The notes: a model not told the origin generated them from the sequence alone. DNA of 64,000 nucleotides from Ostreococcus mediterraneus (GCA_012295225.1 WMKK01000003.1:1-64000), one strand, 5' to 3'; counted from the first letter of the stretch, positions 28,769-38,261 are shown. Translations and numbers: made by a program.

Positions 28769-28862
28769 AAATCGAACTCGAGCTCGAGCTCGATTTCTTC
28801 TTCGTCGTCACCACTTCCCACGTCGCGTCCTCTCTCGCGCTGGCGTCGTCGGTATCCCCCAT
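26340..28862 (-). CDS. TRF4/PAPD5-like nucleotidyltransferase protein, probably inactive
   Basis: 840 residues from the ATG at 28862. The N-terminal ~400 residues are low complexity (long Thr, Ser and Gln tracts from GTC/CTG-type repeats). The C-terminal half has the noncanonical poly(A) polymerase layout: VFGSYPTKAWVPGSSNLDLAL near 490, a central domain with YKGGLGSYALTLMALTSIQ, and LNFLKLYGHDTDLS of the PAP/OAS1 region. Active enzymes have GSDID and later VDISF; here these are SNLDL and VHISL. So the first and third catalytic carboxylates appear lost. It may act as an RNA-binding scaffold or in a TRAMP-like complex. Assignment of fold is firm, inactivity is an inference. Confidence 0.75.
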
Positions 28863-29380
28863 CACGCGCCGCTGCACCCTATTTCCCCGAGCGCGATTGA
28901 TTCAAAACGCCCTCGTCCGTCTGCTCGTCGTCGTCGTCGTCGCTCGTCGCTCGTCGTCGTCGTCCAAGTCGTCGTCGGTCTAGGATGAATCACGCGAGTT
29001 CGCGACGCGTGCGCGTTCGACGAAGCACCTCCACGTCGCTATCCGTCGCGCACTGTCGCGCGCGGTCGACCGCGCGCGGCGCGCGGCGTGGAGGTGCTCG
29101 CACACGCGGGTGTTTTCGAGGCGGCCCGCGCGGCCGCTGCGGATCCACGACGCGCGGGCGCGACAGCGCGACGCGCGGGAGGACGAGACGACGCGTTCGG
29201 TGTCGTGGACTCACGAACGCTCGTCGTCGTCGTCGTCGCGCGTCGTCGTGACCGTCGTGACCGTCGCGATCGGCCCCATCATCGGTCGACGGTCGCGCGT
29301 GTCATCGCTGAGGGTGGTATATAGCGCTATAGCGCGCATAGAACGCGGGCGCGGGATTGGTCGACGCGGACGAGGGCGAG
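28863..29380. promoter_or_regulatory. 518-bp divergent interval, TRF4-like / U-box gene
   Basis: Longest gap in the window. Very GC-rich, with GTC runs near 28925-28945 and 29220-29240, and a nested palindrome described separately. Short Arg-rich frames cross it but none starts convincingly. It must hold both promoters; a noncoding RNA cannot be excluded. Confidence 0.5.
29024..29098. repeat. Nested inverted repeat with 22-bp perfect palindrome
   Basis: Outer arms AGCACCTCCACG (29024-29035) and CGTGGAGGTGCT (29087-29098) are exact reverse complements and extend a further four pairs with one G-T. Centred between them is a perfect 22-bp palindrome at 29057-29078 around GGTCGACC flanked by CG alternation. 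The whole can fold as a cruciform or RNA hairpin. Function unknown. Confidence 0.6.
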
Positions 29381-30169
29381 ATGGCGTCACCGGGCATAGG
29401 GTTGTCGCAATTCGCCTTTGTCGGGTCGTTTCTCGCGGCGGTGAAGAAGACGATCGGCGGGGCGTCGCGCGAGGAGCCGCCCGAGCACTTGAGATGCGCG
29501 ATTACGCAAGAGTTGTTTAGTGATCCGGTGATCTTGACGCAGACGGGGTATACGTATGAACGACGAGCCATACAACGATGGCTTGCGGCGAAGTTTCCAC
29601 CGACCGATCCCACGTCAAACGTGGAATTGTATTGCACGGATATCGTGCCGAATTGGGCGCTCAGGCAAAGCGTCGAGGAGTGGGCGCGCGCGAATGGGTA
29701 CGGGTCGTTGGAACCGCCCGAAGAAGCCATGCGATGCACGAAAGATGGTCGACCGGTGACGCGACGGTCGGCGAGCGCGACGAGCGCGGCGGCGTTGACG
29801 CAGCAATATATTGAGACTTTACACCGTTCGCATCCTAGACACGCGGCGGTTTTAATTTTTTTGTTGACGTTTACGATTGCCACGGCGACGGCGATGGCGT
29901 TTACGGTGGCGCATACGGTGCTGCAAGCGATTCGATACGCCGCAAATCATCGTGTGGTACAATTCTTAGTCAGATCCGAGCACGTCGCCGTCGTACAGTC
30001 ATTCGTGTGGTGGGGAGGCGTGGCGTTGTTTTTATGGTTGGCAAACACCCCGGCGGGCGCGGCGGCGGCGGCGGCGACGACTGGTGCGCGGCGCGCCGGC
30101 GGCGCACGAGCCACCGCGGGTGGTGATGTCGTCGGGCGAAGCTTCATGCGTCGCGCTGGGGCGCGATAG
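29381..30169 (+). CDS. U-box domain membrane protein, probable E3 ubiquitin ligase
   Basis: 262 residues from the ATG at 29381. A U-box lies near residues 35-100: LRCAITQELFSDPVILTQTG, then TYERRAIQRWL and PNWALRQSVEEW, which are the conserved U-box positions. Two hydrophobic segments follow (VLIFLLTFTIATATAMAFTV and VQSFVWWGGVALFLWLANT), so the ligase domain would face the cytosol on a membrane anchor. The C-terminus is Ala/Gly/Arg-rich. U-box proteins bind E2 enzymes and transfer ubiquitin; the membrane and substrate are unknown. Confidence 0.8.
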   Translation: MASPGIGLSQFAFVGSFLAAVKKTIGGASREEPPEHLRCAITQELFSDPVILTQTGYTYERRAIQRWLAAKFPPTDPTSNVELYCTDIVPNWALRQSVEEWARANGYGSLEPPEEAMRCTKDGRPVTRRSASATSAAALTQQYIETLHRSHPRHAAVLIFLLTFTIATATAMAFTVAHTVLQAIRYAANHRVVQFLVRSEHVAVVQSFVWWGGVALFLWLANTPAGAAAAAATTGARRAGGARATAGGDVVGRSFMRRAGAR

Positions 30170-30301
30170 TCATCCAATGTATCATAGACGAGAGCGCCGA
30201 CGCCGCTGGAAACGCGCGCGCGGCGAAAAGTAGTTTTTGTATTTTTTTTCTTTGTTCAACATATTACATACAGCACGGAAACAATCACGAATATAATGAC
30301 C

Positions 30302-30958
30302 CTAGGCGCTTGACGAGCCGGTTAAGAATTCGACGTATCTTTGCAACGCTTCCGGGTTCATAGGCACCGTGTGTCCTCCGCGAAAAGTGTACACTTCAGA
30401 TTTGTCCCCAAACATGTCGGCGACTTTTTTCGCTTGTTCGGGTGGATTAATCGCATCGAGCTCGCCGATGACGTGTAAACTTCGCACACTCGCTCCACCT
30501 CGAGCGACTAACGCATCGAACCTCGCGCCTTCACACGTTGGATACGCCGCACCAACCGCAACAATCGTCTCCGTCACGGCGGCTTCCGCATCCGCGTCGC
30601 ACGCCAACATCGCAGCCAACATCGCGCCTTGGGAAAACCCAAACACCCCTTCGAACGGGCCGTTGGCTTTGATGATATCGATCGAGTGCTCTAAGCCTGG
30701 CAATGTTTTCGCTTGATACGTCCTCGTCCCCGGCTCGAGTACCCACCATCCGTACCCCACAACCTCTCGATGCGGCGCATCACAGAAGAACCAATCGAAC
30801 ACGTGGGATGTGGCATCCACGAGCGGTTGTAAATGCGCACCAAACTGCGCGCCGGACCCACCCTTACCGTGTAACGCCAACATCCGTTTCTTCTTCGTAC
30901 TACTCGTCGCGTTGGCGCTCATCACGCGCGATGACGACGACGACGACGACGCGTGCAT
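30302..30958 (-). CDS. FSH1/OVCA2-type serine hydrolase
   Basis: 218 residues from the ATG at 30958. Short poly-Ser leader, then KKRMLALHGKGGSGAQF, the FSH1 family start. The catalytic triad is visible: Ser in GFSQGAM, Asp in ELDAINPPEQ and His in FRGGHTVP. Alpha/beta hydrolase fold; OVCA2-related enzymes hydrolyse long-chain alkyl esters. The frame is open upstream to 31717, but there it lies antisense to the sorting nexin gene. The divergent nexin gene starts 85 bp away. Confidence 0.85.
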   Translation of the reverse strand: MHASSSSSSSRVMSANATSSTKKKRMLALHGKGGSGAQFGAHLQPLVDATSHVFDWFFCDAPHREVVGYGWWVLEPGTRTYQAKTLPGLEHSIDIIKANGPFEGVFGFSQGAMLAAMLACDADAEAAVTETIVAVGAAYPTCEGARFDALVARGGASVRSLHVIGELDAINPPEQAKKVADMFGDKSEVYTFRGGHTVPMNPEALQRYVEFLTGSSSA

Positions 30959-31043
30959 CGTCGTCGAGTGCAGTTCACCGTCACGTGGGCGAGGCGCGAA
31001 CACTAAAACGACACTCGGTGACGCGTGACTGACTCCGAGGGCG

Positions 31044-32414
31044 ATGTCGTCGTCGCCGTCCCCGTCGCCGCCGCCGCTGGTGGCGCCGGTGCCCGCACAC
31101 GGAGACGATCGCGCGGCGTGGCTCACGCCCGGCCCGCGACCGAGCGCGCCGTCGGTGGTGGTGACGACGCCCGCGTACGATGGCGCGAACGATGCGAACG
31201 ATTGCTGGTTGCACGTGGAAGTGAGCGACCCGCATCGCGTGGGCGATGGATTGTCGAAACACATCGAGTATAAGATTTCGTATTGGACGAATAATGCGTC
31301 TTTTGCGAGCGAGTCTGGGTGCGTGACGCGGAGGTATTCGGATTTTGAATGGCTCGGGAAGCAACTGAGCGCGAGCGTGGATGGCGCGATCGTGCCGTTG
31401 GTGCCTTCGAAGACGTTGATGCATATGGATGATCCGTCATCGAGGGGGATTGAAAAGCGACGCGCGGGGTTGGCGATGTTTATGGCTCGCATAGCCGCGC
31501 ATCCGTTCATGCGAAAGTCTTCGGACGTGCAAGTGTTTTTGGAAGATTCAAACAAGTCGAGTTGGAGCTCGCGCTTGCCGTGGTACGAGCGGGGTGTTTT
31601 GAGCGACAGCGTATCGTCGGTCACGTCTTGGTTGTCGACGATAAATACCTCTGATGTTTCTGCGTCGCTCTCGTCGTCGATGGCGATCGATGCGTTGCGA
31701 GAAAAGCCGCAGCACACCGAGGTGGTGGATTACGTCTCCACGCTCAAGATGCGACTGGAAAAGCTCGTCTCGGCGGCGTCAGCGTTGCAAAAGCACGGTA
31801 AGCATACCGTTGGGGTGTACCAAGAGTTCTGCGCGTGCTTGGAGTTGTTAGCTGGGCAGGAAGATAAGGCGTTGAAGGTGTTTGCGCCCACGGCGAAGGG
31901 TGTGTGGTGGGACAAGACGCGCGCGTTGTTTGCCGCCATGACGACGCCGCAACAAGACGCGGCGGAGGCTATGCGAATTGAATTTTTAGAACCGTTGGAG
32001 GATGTCCATTCGTTGTGCTGTGCGCTCATGGCGGCATTTGACGCTCGGAAACGCGTGGTCGATCATTACAACAGAGTTACCGCACAAATCGAGCGCATTG
32101 AAGCCAAATTATCCACCATGGGCGTCCCCGAACCCGGTCCGAAGCGCGAGGAAAAGCAAAAAATTGAGCTCGCCGCGAGCGATTTACGAATCGAACGCAC
32201 GCAAACCCACGAGCGCTACGAGCGGTGCTGTGCAAACATGGAACACGAATTACTCTGGTTTCACACCGAGCTCGCTACCGCGCTCGGATCGGCGCTTAAA
32301 AAGCACGTCGCCGCGAGCGGTCGAGCGGCGGGTAGCCAGTCGCGCGTGCAAGACGAGCACTTTTGTGAAATCAAAAAGCTCTTCGCCAACAAACCCGAGG
32401 CGTTCTCCTCCTAG
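31044..32414 (+). CDS. Sorting nexin with PX and BAR domains (SNX1/2-like)
   Basis: 456 residues. Residues ~50-165 form a PX domain: IEYKISYWTN, then TRRYSDFEWLGKQL with the phosphoinositide-binding RRYSDF, and VPSKTLMHMDDPSSRGIEKRR. The C-terminal ~250 residues are helical and charged (LRIERTQTHERYERC), as in the BAR domain. The retromer-associated SNX1/SNX2 group binds PI3P on endosomes and bends membrane into tubules. Length and order fit plant SNX1. Confidence 0.85.
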   Translation: MSSSPSPSPPPLVAPVPAHGDDRAAWLTPGPRPSAPSVVVTTPAYDGANDANDCWLHVEVSDPHRVGDGLSKHIEYKISYWTNNASFASESGCVTRRYSDFEWLGKQLSASVDGAIVPLVPSKTLMHMDDPSSRGIEKRRAGLAMFMARIAAHPFMRKSSDVQVFLEDSNKSSWSSRLPWYERGVLSDSVSSVTSWLSTINTSDVSASLSSSMAIDALREKPQHTEVVDYVSTLKMRLEKLVSAASALQKHGKHTVGVYQEFCACLELLAGQEDKALKVFAPTAKGVWWDKTRALFAAMTTPQQDAAEAMRIEFLEPLEDVHSLCCALMAAFDARKRVVDHYNRVTAQIERIEAKLSTMGVPEPGPKREEKQKIELAASDLRIERTQTHERYERCCANMEHELLWFHTELATALGSALKKHVAASGRAAGSQSRVQDEHFCEIKKLFANKPEAFSS

Positions 32415-32712
32415 CGCATCGCCACCGTGGGAGCGTAGCATGACGTTGTACATTACATATAAATCCCTCCCCCACCACCGCGCTCTGCGTCGCAGCGCTC
32501 AATCACAACACGCGTCCGACGAGCGCGCGCGCAAAAAAGCTCCATCGCTGGCGGCGCAGCACTCGACCGCCGCCATTCTTCGACGTGACTTTCCTTGGCT
32601 TTTCACGTCGATTTCCAAACCAAAGCCAACGCGTGAACAAAACACATCACACGCGCGTAACACACGCGCGAATTCTCTCAACGTCTCTCTCTTTCTCGTC
32701 GTCGTCGTCGTC

Positions 32713-33975
32713 ATGGATATCGATTACGGCGTGCGCGCGAAAACCCCGCGGTCGTCGCTGTGGCACACCATCGGCGCGAGCACTGGTGCGATCGTGGTGT
32801 TCGTCGCGTTCGTTCTGGGGGCGTATAGCACGAGCGAAGTGCGACGACTATCATCGGACTTGAGTTCGAACCCGAGCTTGACGTTGAACGGTAAAGCGAG
32901 CGGTAAGGCTGCGGTGTCGTTGTATCGCGGCGCCGGGAGCTGGCACGACCAAAAGTCTTTGTCGGAGGCAAACGGACCAGGAAAGACGAGCGATTTACAA
33001 GCCGTCGCCGGGGAAGACGGTATGATTTACCTATTCGGTGGGATAGACGACTCGGACCCGCCTGTTACGTTGCGTACCGTCACGGCGTATGACGTCGTGC
33101 GTCAAACGTACACGACGAAGACTCCTCTGTTGAGCCCGCGCGCGCAGTTTGGCGCGGGGGCGTTCACCGACGCGACGTCTGGCTTGGTGACGAGAATCAT
33201 CGTCGCCGGTGGTGTTTCGGATTCTGCAATCGGTACTGCGACGCAGACGAGCGAAATTTACACCATTGCGACGGATTCTGTCGCTGCAGGTCCGACGCTC
33301 CAAGAACAACACCTCGATGGCTGCATGGCGAGCACTGGCGACGCCGTCTACATGATTGGTGGCTGGAAAGACAACTATAACTCACATTCGAAGACTGTTG
33401 AGAAGCTCACTCGTGATGGCACGGCTTGGACGTCCGTCGCAGACCTGCCCGAAGCTCGTGGTGATTGCTCTGCGGTCGCCTTGAATGGCAAAGTGTACGT
33501 CGCCGCCGGCTACTACTCTGAGTCTGGCAACGCGTCCGAAGGTTTCAAAGACACACTGTTCGTGTATGATCCTGAAACCAATGCTTGGACGCAGTTGGCA
33601 ACAATGTCTCACGCAAGAGGTGATCTCCAGCTCGTTGCCCTTCGCGACTCTATCCTCGCGATTGGTGGTGAAATCTTCCACACCAGAAATGGTGCGCACG
33701 CGGACAAAATTGCGTCGCACTACGTCGAAGAGTACTACCCCGATAAAAACGTGTGGGAAACTCGCGCTTTACTCGGCAACGGTCGTTTCCGTTTTGGTGC
33801 CGCTGTCTCACACTGGGGCGTCCATGTTTTTGGTGGTTCCGAGGTTTGCGACACACCCACGTCCTCGGGCGATTATACGACGTGCTACACCTATCAGATG
33901 GACAGTCACGAAGTGTACTTTGAGCTTTCTCACCCGGATGTCTGGGTGAATTTTGACTCTTCCCACGAATACTAA
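32713..33975 (+). CDS. Type II membrane protein with Kelch repeats
   Basis: 420 residues from the ATG at 32713; the open frame upstream is antisense-like noise over the nexin 3' end. A single helix, WHTIGASTGAIVVFVAFVLG, near residues 17-40 follows a short basic N-terminus, so the rest is likely lumenal or extracellular. At least five Kelch blades are visible, with signature sites such as MIYLFGGI, RIIVAGGV, AVYMIGGW, KVYVAAGYY, SILAIGGE and GVHVFGGSE. Kelch propellers bind ligands or glycans; no enzyme domain is attached. Neighbour at 34223 is also secretory. Confidence 0.85.
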   Translation: MDIDYGVRAKTPRSSLWHTIGASTGAIVVFVAFVLGAYSTSEVRRLSSDLSSNPSLTLNGKASGKAAVSLYRGAGSWHDQKSLSEANGPGKTSDLQAVAGEDGMIYLFGGIDDSDPPVTLRTVTAYDVVRQTYTTKTPLLSPRAQFGAGAFTDATSGLVTRIIVAGGVSDSAIGTATQTSEIYTIATDSVAAGPTLQEQHLDGCMASTGDAVYMIGGWKDNYNSHSKTVEKLTRDGTAWTSVADLPEARGDCSAVALNGKVYVAAGYYSESGNASEGFKDTLFVYDPETNAWTQLATMSHARGDLQLVALRDSILAIGGEIFHTRNGAHADKIASHYVEEYYPDKNVWETRALLGNGRFRFGAAVSHWGVHVFGGSEVCDTPTSSGDYTTCYTYQMDSHEVYFELSHPDVWVNFDSSHEY

Positions 33976-33985
33976 ATTCACAACG

Positions 33986-34003
33986 CTAACGGAAACACGT
34001 TAG
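33986..34003 (+). terminator. Short 3' hairpin after the Kelch gene
   Basis: CTAACG and CGTTAG pair perfectly around a GAAACA loop, 11 bp after the stop codon at 33975. It would form a small stem in the 3' untranslated region. It could aid 3' end formation or be chance. Confidence 0.25.
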
Positions 34004-34222
34004 ATGTCTCGAACATACCATAGAAAGCTATTTAGCGTAGTAGCTTGGGACTTTTTTGAGCGCCGAGCGTGACGGTTGCGTCGCGTTTGGTCGCAGGTTG
34101 TTTTGCCCTAGGATAGACAACAACCCTTGGTTCGACACATGTCAATACATGATAATCATTATGCTAATCTCTTCTACAATTACTTTCTAACAATCCTAAT
34201 GAAATTTCGTGCCGCCGTTGCG

Positions 34223-36130
34223 CTAATATTCTGAGTACACCTGATACGCCAACCCGCCTAGAGTGAAAGGGGACGTCGTACTGTCCCCGATAGATCCTCG
34301 CACGGTGCCTACGCCTATGCTATACGTACCGACGGCGAGTGCCGGGGCCACGCACATTATGCCCGCATCCGCGGTTATGTCCGTGTACACCAGCGGACTC
34401 CATCCGTTCACGACTACTGTGCCAAATCTACAGGACGTCATCGACGTCGCCGAAACGTCGGTGGAGAGCGTAAACACCACGCGCGTGCCTCCATAAATCG
34501 GACCGAGGTGCGGTACGATGGAATGCTGCGTCACGAGCGTGTTAGCCATGAACGAATACTTGGGCCCACTCGCAATCGCCGAGAGACTACTTCCAGCGAC
34601 GATGACTTGCGCAGAAGATGTCGTCGTTCCGATGTAAGGCGTTTCGCACGCGATGAGCGCCGAAGACACAAACGTTCCCATCGAAGATCCGCTCGTGTCA
34701 ACGCCAAACGAACATCTCGGCACCCATCCATCACCCGCGCGTATGCTTTCGTGTAAATTTGAGCCACTCATCCACGTCAACGCCCCTCCTTCGGCAGGTC
34801 CACGCGCTGGTGTCATGGACGACGTCGTCGGCGTCGCCACAACCTTCATCGCGGCGGCGCTGTCGTACGCGCCCGAGCGCGGCAGCGCAGCACCGTCGTA
34901 ACTCATCATCACAGCCACAAAACCAGTGGCGAGCTGATTTGAGTGCACGCACACGTTATTCGTGCTCGTCGCGGTTTCACCGACGCCTTGCGAGACGCAC
35001 TTTAACGTGATGGACATCGTCGGCGCCGGGTCCGCAATCCAACGATACGTCGTCGGCATCGTCGTGCTCTCATATCGTTCTAATACCCCATAGTAATCCT
35101 CCCCTACGGCGAGCGTGGTGCCGTAACTAGGCACTCCTGAATTTGTCGATGGCACGGCGGCGACCCAGATCGGTATGGATGCCGAAGCCGCCATGGCGGG
35201 TGAAATAACTGTAATCGTGTACGCGTTGCTTGCCGAAGCCGCCACGGTGATTGTACCGAATCGCACGTACAGCGCTCCATCATCCGTGAACATCACGCCT
35301 AGCTTGCCAATGACTGTAGCATCGATCGCAACACCGCCCTCGACGGTGATGCGGCTGAAATCTGCGCTCGTAATATTCAAGGATGTAAAGTCTACGCGTT
35401 CGACGAGCGCCACGCGATTTTCACCCACGGCGTACATCGACGCCTCCTCCGTCGCTGACGATGGATTGGCAAATTTCGGAACTTCACACAGCACGAGCGC
35501 ACTCGACACGTACACCCCCATGCCGCTATACGATGCCTCGAACCCACTCGCCGCTCCTCGCCATTCGCATTCGCGTTCGGCGCCGACGATGTTTGCGCGT
35601 CCATCCAGCGGCGCCGCGTTTCGTCCCGTCAATCTCACCACATCCCCACGCGTCGCCACGTTTGGTGACGCACGCGTGAGCATCCCTTTCGCTTCGCGCA
35701 CGAAATTCAACACGCTCGACATCCCGAGCTCGTGAAACAACACCGCATCAACGCCTCCGTTTGAACTCAACCCGAGCGCCACGAAACCTTCAAACGTCGT
35801 CGGCGCCGCGCACCGCACACCCGTCGTTCCCGCGATCACCGCCCCCACGCTCGTGTTACCAGGCGACGACCCAAACACGCACACTAATTGTCCAGGTATC
35901 GACGCCGCCGCACTCGATCCGGGTGAGAAATTCAACCCATACACGTCCACGTCTTCCCCTCGCGTCGCGCTCGTCGTCGACGGCGTCACCACCGCGGTGA
36001 GCCCAATATCCCGCGCGTGCGTGTACGCCCTCGCGCCCGGCATCGCACACGCCAGCAAGGCAATCGTACACGCCGCAACGCGCGCCAAGATCCCCATCGG
36101 GCGTCGTCGTCGTCGTGTCTCAGCGCACAT
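34223..36130 (-). CDS. Secreted IPT/TIG-domain protein
   Basis: 635 residues. A clear signal peptide (ILARVAACTIALLACAMPGARA) begins at an in-frame ATG at 36097 or the earlier 36130. The body is Ser/Thr/Ala/Gly-rich beta structure with several immunoglobulin-like IPT/TIG blocks recognisable by P-x6-G-G-T/A-x-V patterns: TPARGPAEGGALTWMSGSNL and VPHLGPIYGGTRVVFTLS near the end, and ATRGEDVDVYGLNFSPGS near the start. No transmembrane anchor is evident at the C-terminus. A cell-surface or extracellular adhesion-type role is likely. Confidence 0.75.
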   Translation of the reverse strand: MCAETRRRRRPMGILARVAACTIALLACAMPGARAYTHARDIGLTAVVTPSTTSATRGEDVDVYGLNFSPGSSAAASIPGQLVCVFGSSPGNTSVGAVIAGTTGVRCAAPTTFEGFVALGLSSNGGVDAVLFHELGMSSVLNFVREAKGMLTRASPNVATRGDVVRLTGRNAAPLDGRANIVGAERECEWRGAASGFEASYSGMGVYVSSALVLCEVPKFANPSSATEEASMYAVGENRVALVERVDFTSLNITSADFSRITVEGGVAIDATVIGKLGVMFTDDGALYVRFGTITVAASASNAYTITVISPAMAASASIPIWVAAVPSTNSGVPSYGTTLAVGEDYYGVLERYESTTMPTTYRWIADPAPTMSITLKCVSQGVGETATSTNNVCVHSNQLATGFVAVMMSYDGAALPRSGAYDSAAAMKVVATPTTSSMTPARGPAEGGALTWMSGSNLHESIRAGDGWVPRCSFGVDTSGSSMGTFVSSALIACETPYIGTTTSSAQVIVAGSSLSAIASGPKYSFMANTLVTQHSIVPHLGPIYGGTRVVFTLSTDVSATSMTSCRFGTVVVNGWSPLVYTDITADAGIMCVAPALAVGTYSIGVGTVRGSIGDSTTSPFTLGGLAYQVYSEY

Positions 36131-36370
36131 CAGCGCGCGCTTTGAACCCGCGGCTCAACGGTTGTGACGCACGGAAAATCAACACACCTTTACGTCGTCG
36201 CCGTCGCCGTCGCCATCGCCGTCGCCATGACGGTCGTCATCGCGCGTATCATCTATGCGTCGTCGTCTGTGCGTGCGCCGACGCACGCGCGAATCGCGAA
36301 TCGCGTCGGTCGCGTTGTGAGGCTGCGTTTCGGTCGGCGTCCGTCGTCTGATTATGATTAGTACAGGTTG

Positions 36371-37114
36371 TTACATGAATGCGTGATACTTTGTGCATCC
36401 TGGGACGTACACTGACACGTTGTGCGCGGGCAAGGTTTTCACGTCGACATCGGGCGCGGCATGCGATGGCGACACCGAGGTTGTCGCTCGGCGCGCGCGC
36501 TCGAGCGCTCGGACGCGCGCGAGACGTCTTAAATTTTCATCCGTTTCAGGCACGTGACCGCCGTAGTTGGGCACGAATGGCGACCGCGTGAGTTCGTGTT
36601 GAAGCGGCGACATGTGCGCCGCGCACGACACGCGTCGGTCGAGCGCCGCGGTGGGGACTTGGCTATGGCTACCGACGCGTACGACGCGCGCGTTTTCATC
36701 CGCGGCGTCTCGACGTCTCTCCCTGGCGCCAAAAATATCGTGATCCACATTCGCCGTCGATTCTACGCGCTTACGACTTCGCCGCCACGTCTTCCGCGTG
36801 CCCGGCGCGTCGCGTTCGACCCCTCGCGCGCCGCCGAGCGCGACGTCGTACGCCACGCCGTAGTGTTCAGCCAACGCCGCGTCGCGAAGCGTCCGCCTCG
36901 TCGTCGTCGTCGTCGTCGTCGCGCTCTCACCGCATCCCTCGCGCCCGTGGTGAAACCAATCGCCATCTCCATCGTCACCGCGCGCCCGACGACCGCTGGG
37001 CCCAGGCGCGCGCCACCCGTCGTGCGTCGTCCCAGGAGCACCAACGGTGCGCACCCCAGCCTCGTCCTCATCATCCGCGCCCGTGAAATCACACACGCGC
37101 TCGTACGTGCGCAT
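36371..37114 (-). CDS. Unknown protein with FVPNYGGHVPE motif
   Basis: 247 residues. Arg/Asp-rich first half with a Thr run, then SPLQHELTRSPFVPNYGGHVPE in the last third, followed by a helical Arg-rich stretch. The motif resembles the (Y/F)-x-P-x-Y-x-G-(H/F)-x-P signature of FAM166/CIMIP2 microtubule inner proteins, but it is short and the rest does not match. The opposite strand carries a similar-size open frame (36554-37405) rich in Arg, which I consider a shadow. Moderate doubt that it is a gene. Confidence 0.45.
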   Translation of the reverse strand: MRTYERVCDFTGADDEDEAGVRTVGAPGTTHDGWRAPGPSGRRARGDDGDGDWFHHGREGCGESATTTTTTTRRTLRDAALAEHYGVAYDVALGGARGVERDAPGTRKTWRRSRKRVESTANVDHDIFGARERRRDAADENARVVRVGSHSQVPTAALDRRVSCAAHMSPLQHELTRSPFVPNYGGHVPETDENLRRLARVRALERARRATTSVSPSHAAPDVDVKTLPAHNVSVYVPGCTKYHAFM

Positions 37115-37256
37115 CCCGCGTCTATCTCGTCGTCGTCTCTGTGTCTGTGTCTATGTCGACATCTCACCGCCGATGCCCCGTCCTCGCGCGCGTCGCGGTG
37201 TCGTGCAACGCGTTCGAAATCTGCGCCTCACTTAACGACGAGCGAAGCGAAGCGAT

Positions 37257-38261
37257 ATGTCGACGCCATCGTCACCATCGACGCCGAAAATGACCGCCGA
37301 GGACGTGCGAGCGCAGCGTGCGAGAGATGCCGCGGCGTTACGCGACGCCATGCGCGACGCCGCGGTGTCGACGACGACGACGACGACGACGACGACGGAT
37401 GGTGATGCCGATGCGCCGAGTGCGCCGAGTGAAGTTGATACCGCGACGACGACGACGACGACGACGACGACGGCGGTGCGCGAGGACGCTGTGGTATCCG
37501 CGGCAGCTGACGATGCGACGTCTGACGATGCAGACGCCGCGGTGCCGACGACGGAGACCGCCGCGGAGGAGGGACGCGGGGCACAAGATGCGCGCGAGGT
37601 GGCGATATCCGCGGATGGAGCGACGGCGGTGACGCCTGAACCCGCCGTGCCCGTGCCTGCTGTGGTGTTGCCGAATGATAACGGTACGACCAGACCCGTG
37701 GTGGACGTGAGCGACGCGCAAGTCGCGGCGTTGGAGGATTACTTGCAAACTGGTTTCGGGTTGGTGCACGACGACGGCGTGGATAGCGAAGGCGTGCCCG
37801 TGGTTACGGTGAATGTGACGCGCATTCCTGGGTGGGCGGGAAGCGGCGACCGCGCGCGTTCGATGCAGTTGCTCACGAAAGCGCTCACTCACGTCGCGGA
37901 GAAGGGCGAGTATAGCGTCGTGGTGTATTTTGGTTGCGATGACCGGGCGAAGGGCGTAGTGCCGAGTGGTGCCGTTCAGTGGTTGCGCGACATTCACGAC
38001 AGTCTTCCGCGCACGTCCAAGAAGAATGTGAAGAAAGTGGTCTTCGTGAATGTGCCATTCCTTGCGAGCGCGCTCATTTCGGTGACGATGCCATTCGTGA
38101 GCGCCAAGGCGGCGAAGAAGTTTGTCTGGGCGAAATCGCTCGAGGACATGGACAAGGCGACGAATTATCACTTGTCCGTCAATCACTGCGGGGAGCGATT
38201 CAAGCGGTCGATTCAATACGTCGGCGCGGATGCGCAGACGATGGAGCCGACGCCGGTGTAG
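37257..38261 (+). CDS. CRAL-TRIO domain protein with poly-Thr N-terminus
   Basis: 334 residues. The first ~135 are disordered and acidic, with two poly-Thr tracts from ACG runs (37372-37398 and 37447-37472). The C-terminal ~170 residues resemble a CRAL-TRIO/Sec14-like fold of the short type found in BNIP-2 and RhoGAP1: VVTVNVTRIPG, EYSVVVYFGCDD, then LRDIHDSLPRTSKKNVKKVVFVNVPFLASAL and SAKAAKKFVWAKSLEDM. Such domains bind lipids or small GTPase regulators. Full gene, no transit peptide. Confidence 0.75.
   Translation: MSTPSSPSTPKMTAEDVRAQRARDAAALRDAMRDAAVSTTTTTTTTTDGDADAPSAPSEVDTATTTTTTTTTAVREDAVVSAAADDATSDDADAAVPTTETAAEEGRGAQDAREVAISADGATAVTPEPAVPVPAVVLPNDNGTTRPVVDVSDAQVAALEDYLQTGFGLVHDDGVDSEGVPVVTVNVTRIPGWAGSGDRARSMQLLTKALTHVAEKGEYSVVVYFGCDDRAKGVVPSGAVQWLRDIHDSLPRTSKKNVKKVVFVNVPFLASALISVTMPFVSAKAAKKFVWAKSLEDMDKATNYHLSVNHCGERFKRSIQYVGADAQTMEPTPV

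Noticed and set aside
31044-31717. Upstream extension of the FSH1 hydrolase frame to 31717
   Set aside because: Lies antisense to the sorting nexin PX domain; the hydrolase fold starts after 30958.
34110-34150. GGTTCGACA as a tRNA T-arm
   Set aside because: Flanking five-base stems do not pair; no acceptor stem.
36554-37405. 283-residue Arg-rich plus-strand frame
   Set aside because: Composition of an antisense shadow and ends inside the poly-Thr repeat of the next gene.
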